Source: Cucumis sativus
Lineage: Eukaryota; Streptophyta; Magnoliopsida; Cucurbitales; Cucurbitaceae
Direction: 5' to 3'
Length of the DNA: 64,000 nucleotides
Assembly (NCBI RefSeq): GCF_000004075.3
Contig: NC_026657.2
Location: 35,574,732 to 35,638,731 of the forward strand
A program made the translations under genes and the position numbers. The notes under the pieces are model-generated. The model had not been told where the DNA came from. It searched no databases and saw nothing but the letters and a program-made list of their open reading frames with translations. Shown here in pieces: positions 34,462-47,345 of this stretch. Numbering within the stretch: position 1 is the first letter of the stretch; each line of letters starts with the position of its first letter.

Positions 34462-37400
34462 TCAAGATGAACCTTTGGCAGCAAGTTTTTCGATGAGGTC
34501 AGGTAGAGAATGATCTTGCCTAATGAACTCAACCCACCTCGCCTTGATGCGTACTTGCTCCAGGCTTTGCTTTAAATCCATAGCAACCGCTTCGTGTGGA
34601 CGGGTCGCAAAAAACTCTTCTATTTCGTTTGCTTCCTCATTGCTGCAAAACTGATAATTGGGGAACACAAGTATGACCTCAAGAAGTCCCAAAACACAAT
34701 AATTTACACACCAAAAACAATTACTGTTCATAGTTTATCTAGTGGATAAGACGTCCACTATAATTCTAAATATTGATGGTTGGATTCATCGCTCCCTAAT
34801 CGTTGAACTCGAGAAAAAAAGTTGGAACTTCGGCAACACATTAAATCTGTTTCTATCAATATGCTCTATGGTTTTGGAGTAATTCTGAATAGTTAAATAG
34901 CTTACCGGAGTGATAATGTCACGGACGAAGTTAGTTAACAAAAAATTAGCACCGTATCTGTTAAAGATGGGATCCCAGTTGTCCTGCATTTTTTAGCAAA
35001 TATACATCACTATGAAAGTCAAGAAACAGACTCTGTTCTATGTTTTTGAGAATCAAAAATACGAAAAGGCAAAGAAGAAGAAAATTGTTTACGTATACAT
35101 GTGTGTGAAAACTTTTGTGGGACAAAAATCTTCCAGTCTTAGACCTATGCAGATTTCAGCTTTTCTTACCACAAGAGTTGCACCTTTTTGGGGCAGCCAA
35201 GGATCAGAGCCACAACTTTATAACAATTGCAATTGGAACAATTACAAATATAACAATCATATCCAAAATATTAGCAAATATAGCATAATACAAAAGAATT
35301 TGCATCTATAGCAAAATTTAGAGTCAGCTCTTAGAGCCCATCATAGACTTATCATTCATGATTTGGTTATATTTATAATTTTTAAAATTGTTGCTATACA
35401 ATTATTAGCCCTAAAAGTGTTATTTATTGTAAACTAGCTTAAATTTTTACAAACAGGAAATAGTATACCTTAAACCATTTCCATGCTCGGTGACGACCCT
35501 CAAAACTTATTCCTGCAAGCCCATAGACAATATCTTGCTCTCGAACCTAATGATGACAAGAAAAATATCACTCCTAAGAGTTATGAATATGAATTTTGGA
35601 TTGAAGGATCTTACAAATTAAGGTTAGGAGTACCTCATCGGACACTAGAAAATCCAGTGCTTCCACAAGTAAATCTTGGTCTGGACAAGCAGCTAAAATT
35701 CCTGAAGAGGATAAAAAGTTTTAGTAATATGAGAGAGGACAGTGCCTATCAACAATTTTATTACTATAAGCTTTTGAAGGATTGCACGAAACTTAACGCA
35801 AAATTTCTTCTCTGTTTTCAGCTGTATCAGCTTCTCGGTAGAGTTGCAACATGGATTCAAATCCATACCGACTTGAAACTGTAGCTTTCCTTATCACAGC
35901 CAAATAAACAGCCTAAAACAACATTTCAAATTTGTGATTGCTAAAGATCTCCACATGGAGAGAAAAAGATCTTGACACAAAGGTTGTTACCATCTTCGTG
36001 TCAGCTGAAAGAAGAGTGGTCTTTCTATCTCTCATATAAGCTTGAAAACGTTGCATTGCTTCCTCATGAGTTTTATCGTCATCAAATGAGGCTAGCGCCG
36101 TGTAAAGTCTTCCTCTCAGTATAGCACTGGAATGATCCTCATCAAGTATTGGTTCCCAACCTAATTTTCTGCAGAAAATACTATCATTATTTGCGACGCA
36201 GTTATTTGGTTGTATAATTTTTATGATGGTTGCAATTTAACAGAGTCTAATATACTGGTTTGGCTAGAGAATGAGACACTGAACCGACCATAAGAAAAAA
36301 ATGAAAAAGAGGGAGTTTCAATCATCTAATAAAAGCATAAAGCAAGTATACGCAGCACACTCAAAGAGAGTTCTTACGTGGCGGAGAACTGGAGGACATT
36401 GATGAAAAATTGTTTCAGTTCAAAAACTAAATCAGGAATGGCTTCAGTTGCAATGTTCACAATGCCATTGCAGACCTGAAACAAGAAAAATTTGAGAATT
36501 CAAAAATAGTTGCCTGCAACTGCAAGATACAATTTTGAAGACGTGAATATATGATTCATATCCTTATTCCTCACATGAATGAGCCTTGAAGTCACAATGT
36601 AGTCGAGCTCTTTCCTGTACACATCAATTAACGAAAGCAAGGATGACAATAATTGTTGACCAGCCTGACAAAGTGCATATGCATCATCTAAGACTCCTGC
36701 AACATAATTCAATTGTTTTCTGAGTCTTTAAGAATAAAGTTATCAGAGGAATGACAAAGGCGGAATCTCAATATCTTATATTTCTTTTAATAAATAAAAA
36801 TCTGTGGAACTCGTAAATGAAGCATGGCCCTCTGTCACTGACCAAACTTATCAGTTTCTGATAGTACGTTGTTTTCTACCGCCTTCCTCAATTGAGATGC
36901 AAGCTTATCATCATATTTTACCCTATAAAAACCACTCTGGCTTGTGTTAACTTTGATCCAAAAATTTCCATCCCCTGTGTTTGGTATTGTTTCAGGGGTG
37001 GTGGTGGTATTAGCATCGGCAAAATCTTTTGATATATCAACCTTATGAAACTTCGTTTCTATAACGAAGTTCTTCTGTTTGTTGTATGAACCAAGCGACA
37101 AAGTGATTGGAATGATCCATTGGCTATCAGAATGCAGACCAGACAACAAAAAGTGTGACTGCAAAATGAAGAACGGTGTCAAGCTTCTAACTTCCAAAAA
37201 AAAAGCTAAAATCAAACTCCTCTAAAGTATCTAAGCTACTTTTCTTTTTAATTAATTTCATCAGTTTTGATACCTGCTCAAATTCAAGTGTATTATCACT
37301 GGACTTCACAGAGATAGCAGGATATCCCATTTGTTTTGTCCAGGTGTCCATCATTAAGTTTATTTGTGTACCAGATTCCTCGGAAATGACGGCCCATAAA

Positions 37401-40400
37401 TCATCTGTTTTTGCATTTTTCCAAGCGTATCTCTTTATGTACTCACTCAGAGCTTTCTGATTCATAAAAATCACACACAAAAGAAATAAACTTGTCTTAG
37501 TCACGGATTAAGGAAAAGTTAGTCCTCAAATCATTCACATAAGAAATACCAAAATGAATTATAGTGGGGAAAAATCTTTAAGATTGCATAAGATGACCTT
37601 GGATTGCAGACATCCACGAATATAAATAAAATGAAGAATTTAGCTATTCATTCTTTAATGATAACAATTTGTATAGCGGGTCATTTCAGGGTAGAGTCCA
37701 GATGAAAATAGTATGCATGACTTGTGACTTGTGACTTTTTCTCAAGGTAAGAATCACGTTAATATTAAAAAGAAAATTTGAGTCCGAACTCATTACTCAC
37801 TTGAAAATTTTCATCTCCAAGGTATATCTGTAACATTCGAATTATTGTAGATCCTTTCTTATAGCTTATAGCATCAAATTTGTCATCAATTGAACGAGCA
37901 GGGTGTACCTCCATCTGCATTGTAAATTCGTTAGACATTGCTTTCAATTCGACTTTCCTCTTAACAAAAAGCTGATCGAATAAAAATAGCAGCTAGTGAC
38001 CACTAGTTAAAATTATTACAAATTTCATTCTATCAGACCGCTGAGAATAAATCTTTTAAATGTGAATATGATGGATGAGGACAAGATAGGTCTTTTACTC
38101 ACTTCAATTGGATGAGATTCTTCCAATGCATCAATAACTAGGCCGCTGGCAGTCTGTTGGAGAAATTGTGTCCACATTTTCCATTCAGGAAACAATGTCT
38201 CGATTGCCATATAGCTTACCTAGAAGTTGAATATCATATATGCAGAAGATGATATACAAAATATTTTGTCTGCAACACAAGTTTTAAATAGGTAGAAAGC
38301 TCAAATTACCCATGTAGCAAACCCCTCGTTTAGCCATAAATCACTCCACCAGGCCATAGTGACCAGATTCCCGAACCAATGGTGTGCCACTTCATGTGCC
38401 ACACATATAGCGAGCTGATAAGAACACAATTATTTGCTTTAGTGTTGCTGTATTTTAAATTTCAAGCCCTTTTTGCAATTTAGATAGGTGAGATGAATGT
38501 AATATTTTTTACTTCAGAGTTTCTTATGAAACAATGAAGAATGATAGTAAGCCAAAAGTCTAAAACGTAGATAGATAGAGATTTGAACTTACAACTTGCT
38601 TGTTTTTGGCACTAGAATGCAAGTCATCATAGAGCATTAAGTTTTCACGATATACGATCAAACCATTATTCTCCATAGCCCCACCAGAAAATTCAGGAAC
38701 AGCAACCATATCGAGTTTAGGAAGCGGATAACTCATTGAGAAGTACCTAATAATTTTACGATTACAAACAGGGGTCACTAAAAAATAAGATGTAATGTAA
38801 ATCGGGGGTTGGTTCCAGACCAAGGTGCTATTGGGGGTAAAAAACAAAGAGTTATATTGATATCCAAAGATGCAGAATTTATATATTTTAGCACTAGTTG
38901 GTTTGAAACAGTTCAATAAATGCAACGGATTTAGGCAGACAATTTTATTGTAGAATTTATCACCTCTCGGCAGTGGAAATAAAATTGAGAATGGTTGGTG
39001 TTTTGTCAATCAATTGCTAAGAGTATCGCATAACTAATTAAATGGTAACATATACTAGACTGGGGAAGGAAATAAAAAATATCTGTTGGTAGAATCCTTA
39101 CTTGGTAAAATAGTCGAGGACCTTGATAGCAAGGCTTAGGGAATATCTCCCTTCTTCACTCTTTCCCAAAGGACAATATACACGAACCTTTATCCCTGTA
39201 TGCGTGGTTTAACATTTATGCAATATAATTCAAACTGACCTCAAATTCTTACAAGAAAGAAAGAAAATGAAGCCTCAACCAAAACACAGACCGTCTACCG
39301 TGGTTTCTTCAATATAATCAAATAAACCAATCACAAAGGCCACCAAATAGGTTGACATATGTGGAGATTCCTCGAAATAAACGGTCTTAATATCCCCAGT
39401 GAGCTTTTCATCCAAAACAGGCATGTTCGATAGTGCCATAAACTCTTTTGATACATCTAACGTAATTTTGAACCTCGCCTGCTCATGGTATGACAAAGCA
39501 TAATTGAAAGACAGGGGGTAGCCTTACTTAAGAATTCAAACAAGACAAAGAATTGAAATTCATGAGAAAGACATCGAATAGAACAATTAGAGTTTAGTAT
39601 ATCCAATTTATAGAGAAACCTTCAAGGCAGGTTCATCCCAACATGGAAAACACCTTCGTGCGTCCACAGCTTCAAACTGAGTAACAGCCATATTCTTTTT
39701 CACACCTCCATCAACATAAGTGCTGGAAAATATCAAAAGTACAATGAAACTGTTTATTTTCAAACATCTATTGAACAGATGCTGTTGGTCTAGTCTCTAA
39801 CTTTCTTGTCCACGTTTGAACTACTTTTGACCCAACTTTATATTGAGTTAATACTTGTATAAATAAATCTAACAAAATCCATAGTTAGTAGGGTGTATTC
39901 TAGTATTGATCCAAGAATTGAATCAGCATGAAGGGACAACAAATTTATAATTGAAGAATGAATGTCTATTCAAATCAAGCATCACAAGACGATTCTTTCA
40001 ACCCTAACATCATAACAATATTATTAAGAAGTGAATTAGAACCAAGACAGAGGGAGGGAAAACCATTTGTAAAAACCCTTTAAATGACTGTTGAGAGGAG
40101 CAGAAAACTCAATCTCCAAAACCCCTTCCCCAACGCCAAGCATATCATCAAACACCAAAACGAGTATCTCGTCTTCCTTATCCAGAAGAACATCGGAAGG
40201 CTTATATATCTGCAAATCGATTTAAGCTCAAAATTAAACAGCATAAGTAGCTTAGTTAGAACAGAATCGTGGGAAATCGAACCTGGGTGTCGGAGTTAGA
40301 GTAGGAAACTCCATGAATGTCAAGCTCCAAAGCATTCAAGACGATGATCTTGGTATCATCGACAATGGTGAGAGTAATCTGAACAGCTCCTGAGAAAGTG

Positions 40401-40513
40401 CAGGCTGAGAGATCGGTTTTGAGATGAAGATCATAACGATTTGGAATAGCAAAATTGGGGAGCCGGGGTTGGGATTTGAATTGATGTAATATCGTCTTCT
40501 GCTTCTGCTCCAT
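34462..40513 (-). CDS. APM1: Aminopeptidase M1 (puromycin-sensitive aminopeptidase type)
   Basis: Zinc metallo-aminopeptidase of family M1; Arabidopsis APM1 is linked to auxin-transporter trafficking and cell division. Nineteen exons on the minus strand: 40513-40283, 40209-40064, 39722-39620, 39478-39292, 39195-39102, 38746-38596, 38414-38310, 38219-38103, 37914-37801, 37456-37274, 37158-36843, 36696-36575, 36475-36378, 36168-35991, 35912-35798, 35701-35634, 35546-35469, 34983-34906, 34650-34462. They make 890 residues (Arabidopsis APM1 is about 880). Seen: substrate motif GAMEN at 276-280; zinc motif HEVAH at 311-315 with the third ligand Glu334 in WLNEGFA, the proper 18-residue spacing; the ERAP1-like C-terminal helical domain from about 530. 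No signal peptide. Intron 15 uses donor GTTAAG, and reading past it meets a stop at once. The start [13 protein letters not shown] is chosen over an in-frame ATG 24 bp upstream. Confidence 0.96.
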
Positions 40514-41036
40514 AACAATGGTGGAACAAGAATTCAAAATGTGTGTGTGTTAGTGAGAGAAGAAGAGTTTTGAAGTAGTGAAGAAGGAAGTCAATGATAT
40601 TTGTCTCCATTTTCCGTTGCTGACAGTTACCTCTGGTCGTTTTTTTCCCACACAAGAAGAAAAGTCAAACTCAGTCAAGTCTCTACACACTGACACTATA
40701 GAAGATACTTGCATGCATCTCATCTCTAATCACACATTCTTGTGTGGAAAAGAAACGACCAGAGGTAACTGTCAGCAACGGAAAATGGAGGCAAATGTCA
40801 TTGACTTCCCTCTTCACTACTTCAAAACTCTTCTTCTCTCATTAACACACATATTTTGAATTCTCACTCCATCGTTGTCATGGAGAAGAAGCAGTAGATG
40901 ATATTACATCAATTCAAATTTCAACTCTGGCTCTCCAATTTCCTATTCCAAATAGTTATGATCTTCATCTCAAAACCGATCTCTCAGCCTGCACTTTCTC
41001 AGGAGCTGTTCAGATTATTCTCACTGTTGTCCATGA
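40355..41036. repeat. Head-to-head inverted duplication of the APM1 5' end
   Basis: The left arm (about 40355-40665) is the APM1 leader plus most of exon 1, read on the minus strand. The right arm (about 40735-41036) repeats it on the plus strand in the same order: ACCAGAGGTAACTGTCAGCA, the CTTCACTACTTCAAAACTC leader, the start-codon region, then the exon text through TCTCAGCCTGCACTTTCTC. Differences are scattered single bases and small gaps. The arms are separated by about 70 bp. Confidence 0.93.
40735..41036 (+). pseudogene. APM1 exon 1 pseudogene copy
   Basis: Plus-strand copy of the APM1 leader and exon 1. The start codon at 40880 is followed by a stop after five codons (MEKKQ then TAG), and later small deletions shift the frame. 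Resemblance to exon 1 fades after about 41036, and no further APM1 exons follow. It cannot give an aminopeptidase. Because its leader is also copied, it may still carry promoter signals and be transcribed away from APM1. Confidence 0.9.
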
Positions 41037-42400
41037 CGCTTTACTTGTCAATCAAGTTGCGTTTGTTACGAACATAGAATACACAAGAAATAGTCAAATA
41101 TGATCCACTTTTTCTATTACCATTGATTTACTATATTTTAATGAGCTAATCATAAGTTTAGTGTAATCATAATAAATTTACATTTATGAATCCATCATAA
41201 AGGTGATTTGATTAATTTTGATGACGTTTCCTTAGTCATTTTACAAATGCAATTTAATTACAATTGAGTTTTATTTATATTACAACTACACTACCTTATG
41301 TTTTTATTAAAAAAATAAATAAATAAGATTGCACCTGTTATCTTATTTGAGTTTCAATAATGCCCCACATTCCTTCTACTTTCTTGGCTAACTTTGTAAT
41401 TGACAATCACTTCCAACGACAGCCAATGAATGAGAAATTTCTCCATATGAAAGTCATCCTCTTAAGTCGGTCTTGACACCATGGCCACTGACCAAACCAC
41501 TCCCTTCCCCTTCATCGCCTATGTCATCTTTGCCACCAGATTGTACGGCTACCACGACTTCACCTAAGAGAATTTCCAATTATATGGACGGCATGTTCCA
41601 TTTGTCGTCGCTCTTCAAGGAGTGACGCGAAGCAATCAAAACAAAATCTCCTCCAATTTCAGCTCCACTTACGGCACAAAATCATGAATTGAGGTTGAGC
41701 TTCCACCAGAGAAAATTGTATTGCTTTTAATGGATTTCTTTATTGATACAATTATCGCGTAAAATTGACGATAACAAGACTAGGATTCTCCAAAGAAAAA
41801 CGGATTGCTTTATCAATATTGCTATCCATAAAATCGTTGATAATGAGGTTCCACCAAAGAAAAATAGTTTGCTTTTGATGTATTTTCTTCATCAATACCA
41901 TTATTGAGTTAATAACATCAATAACCATTAACCCAACATGATTTCAACGATGGCTGGGGCTGAAATCGGAAAAAAAATTAAGAATATTTTTTTAAACAAT
42001 ACCCATCTATCTAATTTTCAAGCAATTAGAAATTACAAACAAATTTCATAGGTCCAAATTTCATTACAATTACAAAACACTAGTAAACAATTTTTTAAAC
42101 CCACTTTTAAATGAGAACAGAACAAACCCTTCATAATTAATTGAAATCACAGATAAATTTACATCAACACCGAGAGGGGGGGAAAAAAAGAAGAAAAAAA
42201 AGCCAACAAAACCCATTAACAATAACCATAGTAATAAAGCCAACAAAAGGGAATATTCTCAAACAAGATGTATGAGATTAAAATGGAAACAGAACCACCA
42301 CCAATCCATTGCAAACTTTGACCACAATTTCCACTTGCAGTTTACAAACTGGCATTTTAATAAAACATGCCAAACAGATTTGCAGGAAGCAACTACTACA
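41037..42400. other. Intergenic DNA beyond the APM1 duplication
   Basis: No supported gene. A 28-codon frame at 41480-41566 (start MATDQTTPFPFIAYV) ends in a stop and matches nothing I know. At about 41703-41930 a unit with TTCCACCA(G/A)AGAAAA and TTGCTTTTGATG-like text recurs three times in diverged form. The 3' end of the SurE transcript probably reaches into the right part of this stretch. Confidence 0.45.
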
Positions 42401-42647
42401 CTTTTACTACACTACATGAATCAATAGGAAAAAACTAACAAAACTAAAATATATATATTTATATATTGAGACTGAGGGGCAGGGGAATATCAATGGAGAA
42501 TGAAAGAAAGCCGTAATCAGAATGAGCTTGTTAAATTCGCAAAACAATTGACAGAATGCGAAACCCACAAAAGAAGAAAAAAAAATGTAGGGTAGTGAGC
42601 CGAACTCTAGATGTACACAGATCATTGCCGCCGAAAAGAGACCGGTT

Positions 42648-45600
42648 CTATTGCGCCTGATGAAGAGCGGTGGAGATCCAATCAGAGGCAGCCGTTTGGA
42701 TGTCCAAATCAATGTTGGGGGTGAGGGAAAAGGGGGTTATTGCAACCTGTTTGTGTCCAAAGCAAATTATTTGTATCAGAAATATGGAAGGAAAAAATAA
42801 AGAAATAAGCATTGTGAGGTGGAAAAAAGATCAAACTAGAAACTTATTCAGTTTTCTATCCATGTATTTATCGTCAGGACAAGAAAAAAGGGTTGTGCTT
42901 TGTACTATAAAGAAAAAGAAAACAAGATAGATTATTTCAAAATGTTTATTTGTCACTTTGTTTGTTATATAACCGATTCACTACTAAAAGCAAACAGAGT
43001 TCCTTCGCAGTTCAGGACCCACATACTACTTGGAGGAGCTAAGCACTATAAAAATATCGCAGGTAAATTGAGCTAGCCACATATATTACAAGAATTAAGG
43101 TCAAAAGTGATCAACTTACAAATCCATTTTCGAGGGCTGGAAAATCCAAGTCGTCATCCTTGTGATCCTGCTCCTTATCCAGAAACTGCATAACAAATAA
43201 TGTCATTCCTCATGATATTATGAATTTATGCATAGATGTACGATTACCAGCTACAAATAATTTAGTGGTAAGAATTGTGCTTTAATCTAAAAATCTAGAA
43301 GACTACAAATGCAGATACAGCACTTGAGCGTGCCACCAAGAGAGACAAGCAAACCCAAGTTTATTTGACCCTATGCCCCTATCCAACCGATTTCAAAGGA
43401 GGGCACAATTCTTGAAGTTAAAACCTATCATTCTTCAAGCTGAATTCAAGTTTCGTTTTATAGTGAATACCTCCATTCGGAAGAACTTCTTCACCCGCTC
43501 AGAATCAGATTTTCCCACTGCTCCAGTTGATTCAATTTCCACCATATTCTGCCGTTGAGTGGTCAAGCGGCGAGCTGCTCCCTAATGAAAAAAAAAAAAT
43601 TATTACTCTAAACAGTGCACAAAAATCTTTCCTATACAAGAATATAAATTATTGATACAAGATTTCGGAATATTAAAAATGGCTCGACCAATAAATTCAG
43701 TTAAAAAGAATACATAGATGTGAAGAATCATCATAATTTTTTCAAGCTACTTACAGCAGCAGAGGCATCTCGACCAAGTTGCGCGAGCTGAAGACCAAGA
43801 CTTTGCTGATTGGACATAAAATGTCCTGCAGGATACCTGTTGGCCGAAACAGCCTGCCAATTTAGAGTAGACCTCCACAGACTTTGCTTTGTTGATTTAA
43901 ATCCCTGCAAAAAAAATGTCAAACCATATTGATTACTGACCAAGATAGAGAAAAATTACATCCTGACACAGAATAAAATGAGAGTAAAACAAACTCTGTT
44001 TTTTGGAAAAAAAAAGGAAAACAAAAGATTCCGAAATCTTGTATGAGTACTTTAGAAGTAAAAACAAATTATAAATGTGGAAAAGGAAAAGATCAGACAA
44101 AATATTGCTAGAACCGGTATCATAGGGATAATGCATGAGGTCATCTTTAGAGGTTGACTACTATGGGACAATAAACTGAGGATTGAGTGGCTAACGCCAT
44201 AATTTTGATTCTACTGGAGCAATGACCAATTAGACATTACCTATTCGAGCTGTTCAAATAGATGTGGACCTTACTGAGAAAAATATAATAACTAATACAA
44301 AGTGGAACAAATTGCACATAACTAATCTTAACTCAACCATAGTCATTCAGGAACTTGAACAGAAGTAAAGTACTTTACATCTGCTAACATAGAAAACAAG
44401 AAAGAACCTGATAGACAATGTCTTGTCCATTACAGAGTCATAATTTGCCACATATATCACACGTCAATTTTAGTTCTATCAGAATCTCAGTTAATTCTCC
44501 CTATATGATAGAAAGAAAGAAATTTCCTTCATGTTATAGTTGCTTTTGTTTAAAAAACTCAACAAGAAATTCCGAAGATCATTGATAATTTCTTTTAGAG
44601 GTAAGAAAGGAGAATCATTCAAGTTCAGGCAGGAGCAAAATTCAGATGAAATAACACCCTAAGTTCCTAATCAAAGCTACTCCCACGTTTGGAATGCAAA
44701 TCCATCAAGTTAATTAAAACAATTTTCAATTTAAAAAGCAAAAAAGAAGTGCAAAACCTTGTTTGTCATAGGAGAAGTAGGTATTTCAATGTTGAGGGAG
44801 CAACTTTTAGGGAAGTTTCCCTTTTCTATATCACTGATAGCTGCATTTATCAAGGGCAAACAGACCGACACAGCATCCTTGAAGTCACTTTCTTGGCTTT
44901 GATCCTTCTTCCTGAAGTCAAATAAATAAAGGAAAAAATACCTTAAGGATAATAACTAAGCAGCAGTGAAGCTCAACATGGAAAATAGAACATCAACCAA
45001 CCAATTCAGAGATATTGATATAGATGGTACACCACAAATCAATGCCTCCCTTGCCCCAGCAACGACACCTGAATAAAACCTGGCAGATTTAAACAATCAA
45101 AAATTTGGCACAAGATAAAAGGATCAAATCGTATTCTTAAAGAGAGGACAAATGCTAATTATTGTGAGAACAAATATTATGGTCTACACTGACATCTTAA
45201 TGTAACAAATAGAACTTACATTTGATGACCACAGCTTGATCCCCGGTTAATTCCACTAATTACCTGAAATTTATACCAAAATATATCCTCATGACATGAA
45301 ATTAAATTAGATCAAAAAACCCACTGCTATAATTTATAAAAGCTAACCAGGAGAGGCTTCGACCAGGAGAAAAGAGCTCCAGACAATGCTAAAGAGACAC
45401 AGTCTACAGGTGTTCCTGAGGAAGAGTTACCAAGTGTAATTAGGCATTGAAATTTTAAAGCCTGCAGGCAAGGATGCATGTTTGTGTACAACCAATAGCC
45501 AGACAGAAAACAAGTTTAAAATAGCTAAGTTACACAATCAACAGCATAATTCTGGCAGATGAACTGAAGTATGAGCACAGAATAATTTAAACGAAAAACA

Positions 45601-47079
45601 AAATGATCAGATGAAATTTGATGCACAAACAAGAGAGACCAGAAGAATATACAACCCCAAACAATCAAAATAGACCGTATTCATGTTGGGTTAAGACAGT
45701 TGAAAAAATAATAATGAAAGACAACCGCAACAGTAGTCAAACCCGAACAAGTTTAAAATAGACAATTTACGCAATGAACACCATGATTCTGGCTGATGAA
45801 CTAAACTATGAGCACAGAATAATTTAAACCAAAAACAAAATGATCAGGCGAAATTTGATGCACAAACAGGAGAAACGAGAGAAACATACAACCCCAAATT
45901 TAATGAAAATAGACCGTATTCATGTTTGGTTAAGACAGTTGAAAAAATAATAATAATGAAAGACAACCGCAACAGTAGTCAAACCCGAACAAGTTTAAAA
46001 TAGACAAGTTATGCAATGAACACCATGATTCTGGCTGATGAACTGAACTATGAGCACAGAATAATTTAAACCAAAAACAAAATGATCAGACGAAATTTGA
46101 TGCACAAACAGGAGAAACGAGAGAAACATACAACCCCAAATTTAATCAAAATAGATAGTATTCATGATGAGTTAAGACAGTTATAAAACTAATAATGAAA
46201 GACAACGGCTACAGTAGTCAAACCGAACAAGTATAAAATAGACAATTTACGCAATGAACACCATGATTCTGCCTGATGAGCTAAACCATGAGCACAAAAC
46301 ATTTTAAACCAAAAACTAAGAGATCAGATAAAAATTTATGCACAAACAAGAGAGATCAGAGAATATAAAACCAAAAATTCAATCAAAAGAGATCGCATTC
46401 ATGACGGATTAAGACAGTTCAAATGTAAAATTGAAGGACGCCCACAACAGTAGTCATACCCGAAACTTCATAAGCTGTGGCACCGTTAATTTCAGCAGAA
46501 CTCACAGCAACAGTTTCTCGAAGAGTCACAGAATGACTCGAAACTGATTTGTCCCTGCAGCGCAGATTCCCGAACTATTAAAATCACAAGTATTCAATAT
46601 TCAATAACGAACATACCAGGTAAAGAAATCACATAAACAGATGAAAGCAACAGAAAACACAAGATACCAAAAAAAAAAAGAACAGTAATCACTATAACAA
46701 GCAACAAACATTGAAAACAGACAAATCCAATCCACTAGAAGATGGATAAAAAGGGAAAAAAAAAAACAGTAACTCACGATTGGGGAGCGCAGACGTGGAC
46801 GTTATAAGAACCTTCACGAACAAGGCCTTCAACGAGGTAGGTGAGGCCGGGAGAGTCGATTCCTTCACTGTTAGTAACAAGAATAACAGGCTTTTGAGTT
46901 GCAGAAACTTCAAGATTGGCATCAGAAGTAGAAGAGGAAGGGTGAGGCGATGCATTATTAACATCCTTGGATTCTTCGCCTCGTTCACCAGGGCCTTTCC
47001 TGCTGCGAAGAACATCTTCAAGATTGGAAACAAGGCCAGGAGGCAAGAAGTTTTTCTTGACGGAAGTAGAGGAAGTCAT
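42648..47079 (-). CDS. Plant SurE-like 5'/3'-nucleotidase family protein
   Basis: Member of the SurE survival-protein/phosphatase family, in bacteria a metal-dependent nucleotide phosphatase. Ten exons on the minus strand: 47079-46778, 46554-46460, 45415-45348, 45263-45220, 45079-45002, 44911-44758, 43904-43755, 43581-43471, 43185-43120, 42746-42648, giving 388 residues, similar to the Arabidopsis SurE-like proteins. Seen: the N-terminus FLPPGLVSNLEDVL; SurE core strand PVILVTNSEGIDSPGL; SSHSVTLRETVAVSS; YEVSGTPVDCVSLAL; VISGINRGSSCGHQM; FYSGVVAGAREALICGVPS; and the plant-specific C-terminal half with SNQQSLGLQLAQLGRDASAA. The motif that in bacterial SurE is NDDG reads NSEG (residues 70-73), see findings. 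The upstream leader is a GA/CT-rich microsatellite. Biochemical activity in plants is uncertain. Confidence 0.95.
45511..46462. repeat. Four tandem repeats of about 240 bp in SurE intron 2
   Basis: Units begin CAAGTTTAAAATAG (or a close variant) at 45511, 45748, 45990 and 46228, giving periods of 237, 242 and 238. Each holds GATTCTG(G)C(A/T)GATGA, TATGAGCACAGAATAATTTA, GATGCACAAACA and CAACAGTAGTCAAACCCGAA. The last unit runs into the donor of exon 2, so the repeat includes a copy of that splice site. Confidence 0.93.
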
Positions 47080-47109
47080 GGGACTTCTTCAATTCAAAAA
47101 GAAAGAAAA

Positions 47110-47345
47110 TGGAGGAAATCAGAACCCTAAAATCAGAGGGAAATGAGGAGGAGGAAGGAGGAAGGAGGAGGAGGAGGAGGAGGAGGAGGAGAAGGAAGAA
47201 GAGGAAGAAGAAGAAGAATAAAGCGCTGAAAATGAAAACGGTGAAATTGGTGAAGGAAGATAGATTGGTGGTCCGGTTCAAACGGCGTTACTTTCGTTTC
47301 GTAGAAAAAGAGAGAGGGAGGGAGAAAGAGTTTGTTTATGGCGTC
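47110..47345. repeat. GGA/GAA-rich microsatellite in the SurE leader
   Basis: A GA-rich tract just upstream of the SurE start codon, densest at about 47135-47220 with GGAGGAGGAGGAGG and GAAGAAGAAGAA runs. On the gene's own strand it reads as (CCT)n/(CTT)n, a composition common in plant 5' leaders. The long frames seen on both strands here come from the repeat. Confidence 0.85.

Noticed and set aside
35483..35884. 133-codon plus-strand open frame
   Set aside because: It lies across APM1 exons 15-17 on the opposite strand, which match the M1 aminopeptidase family and splice in phase; the plus-strand frame has no family features.
38560..39009. 149-codon minus-strand frame as a separate protein
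   Set aside because: Only its last part (exon 6 of APM1, with GAMEN) is coding; the earlier part is intron read through an acceptor.
42407..42930. Frames of 101 and 86 codons on opposite strands around the SurE 3' end
   Set aside because: They overlap the last SurE exon and its 3' flank and show no family signature.
45511..46462. CRISPR-like array
   Set aside because: The units are about 240 bp direct repeats without unique spacers, in a plant intron.
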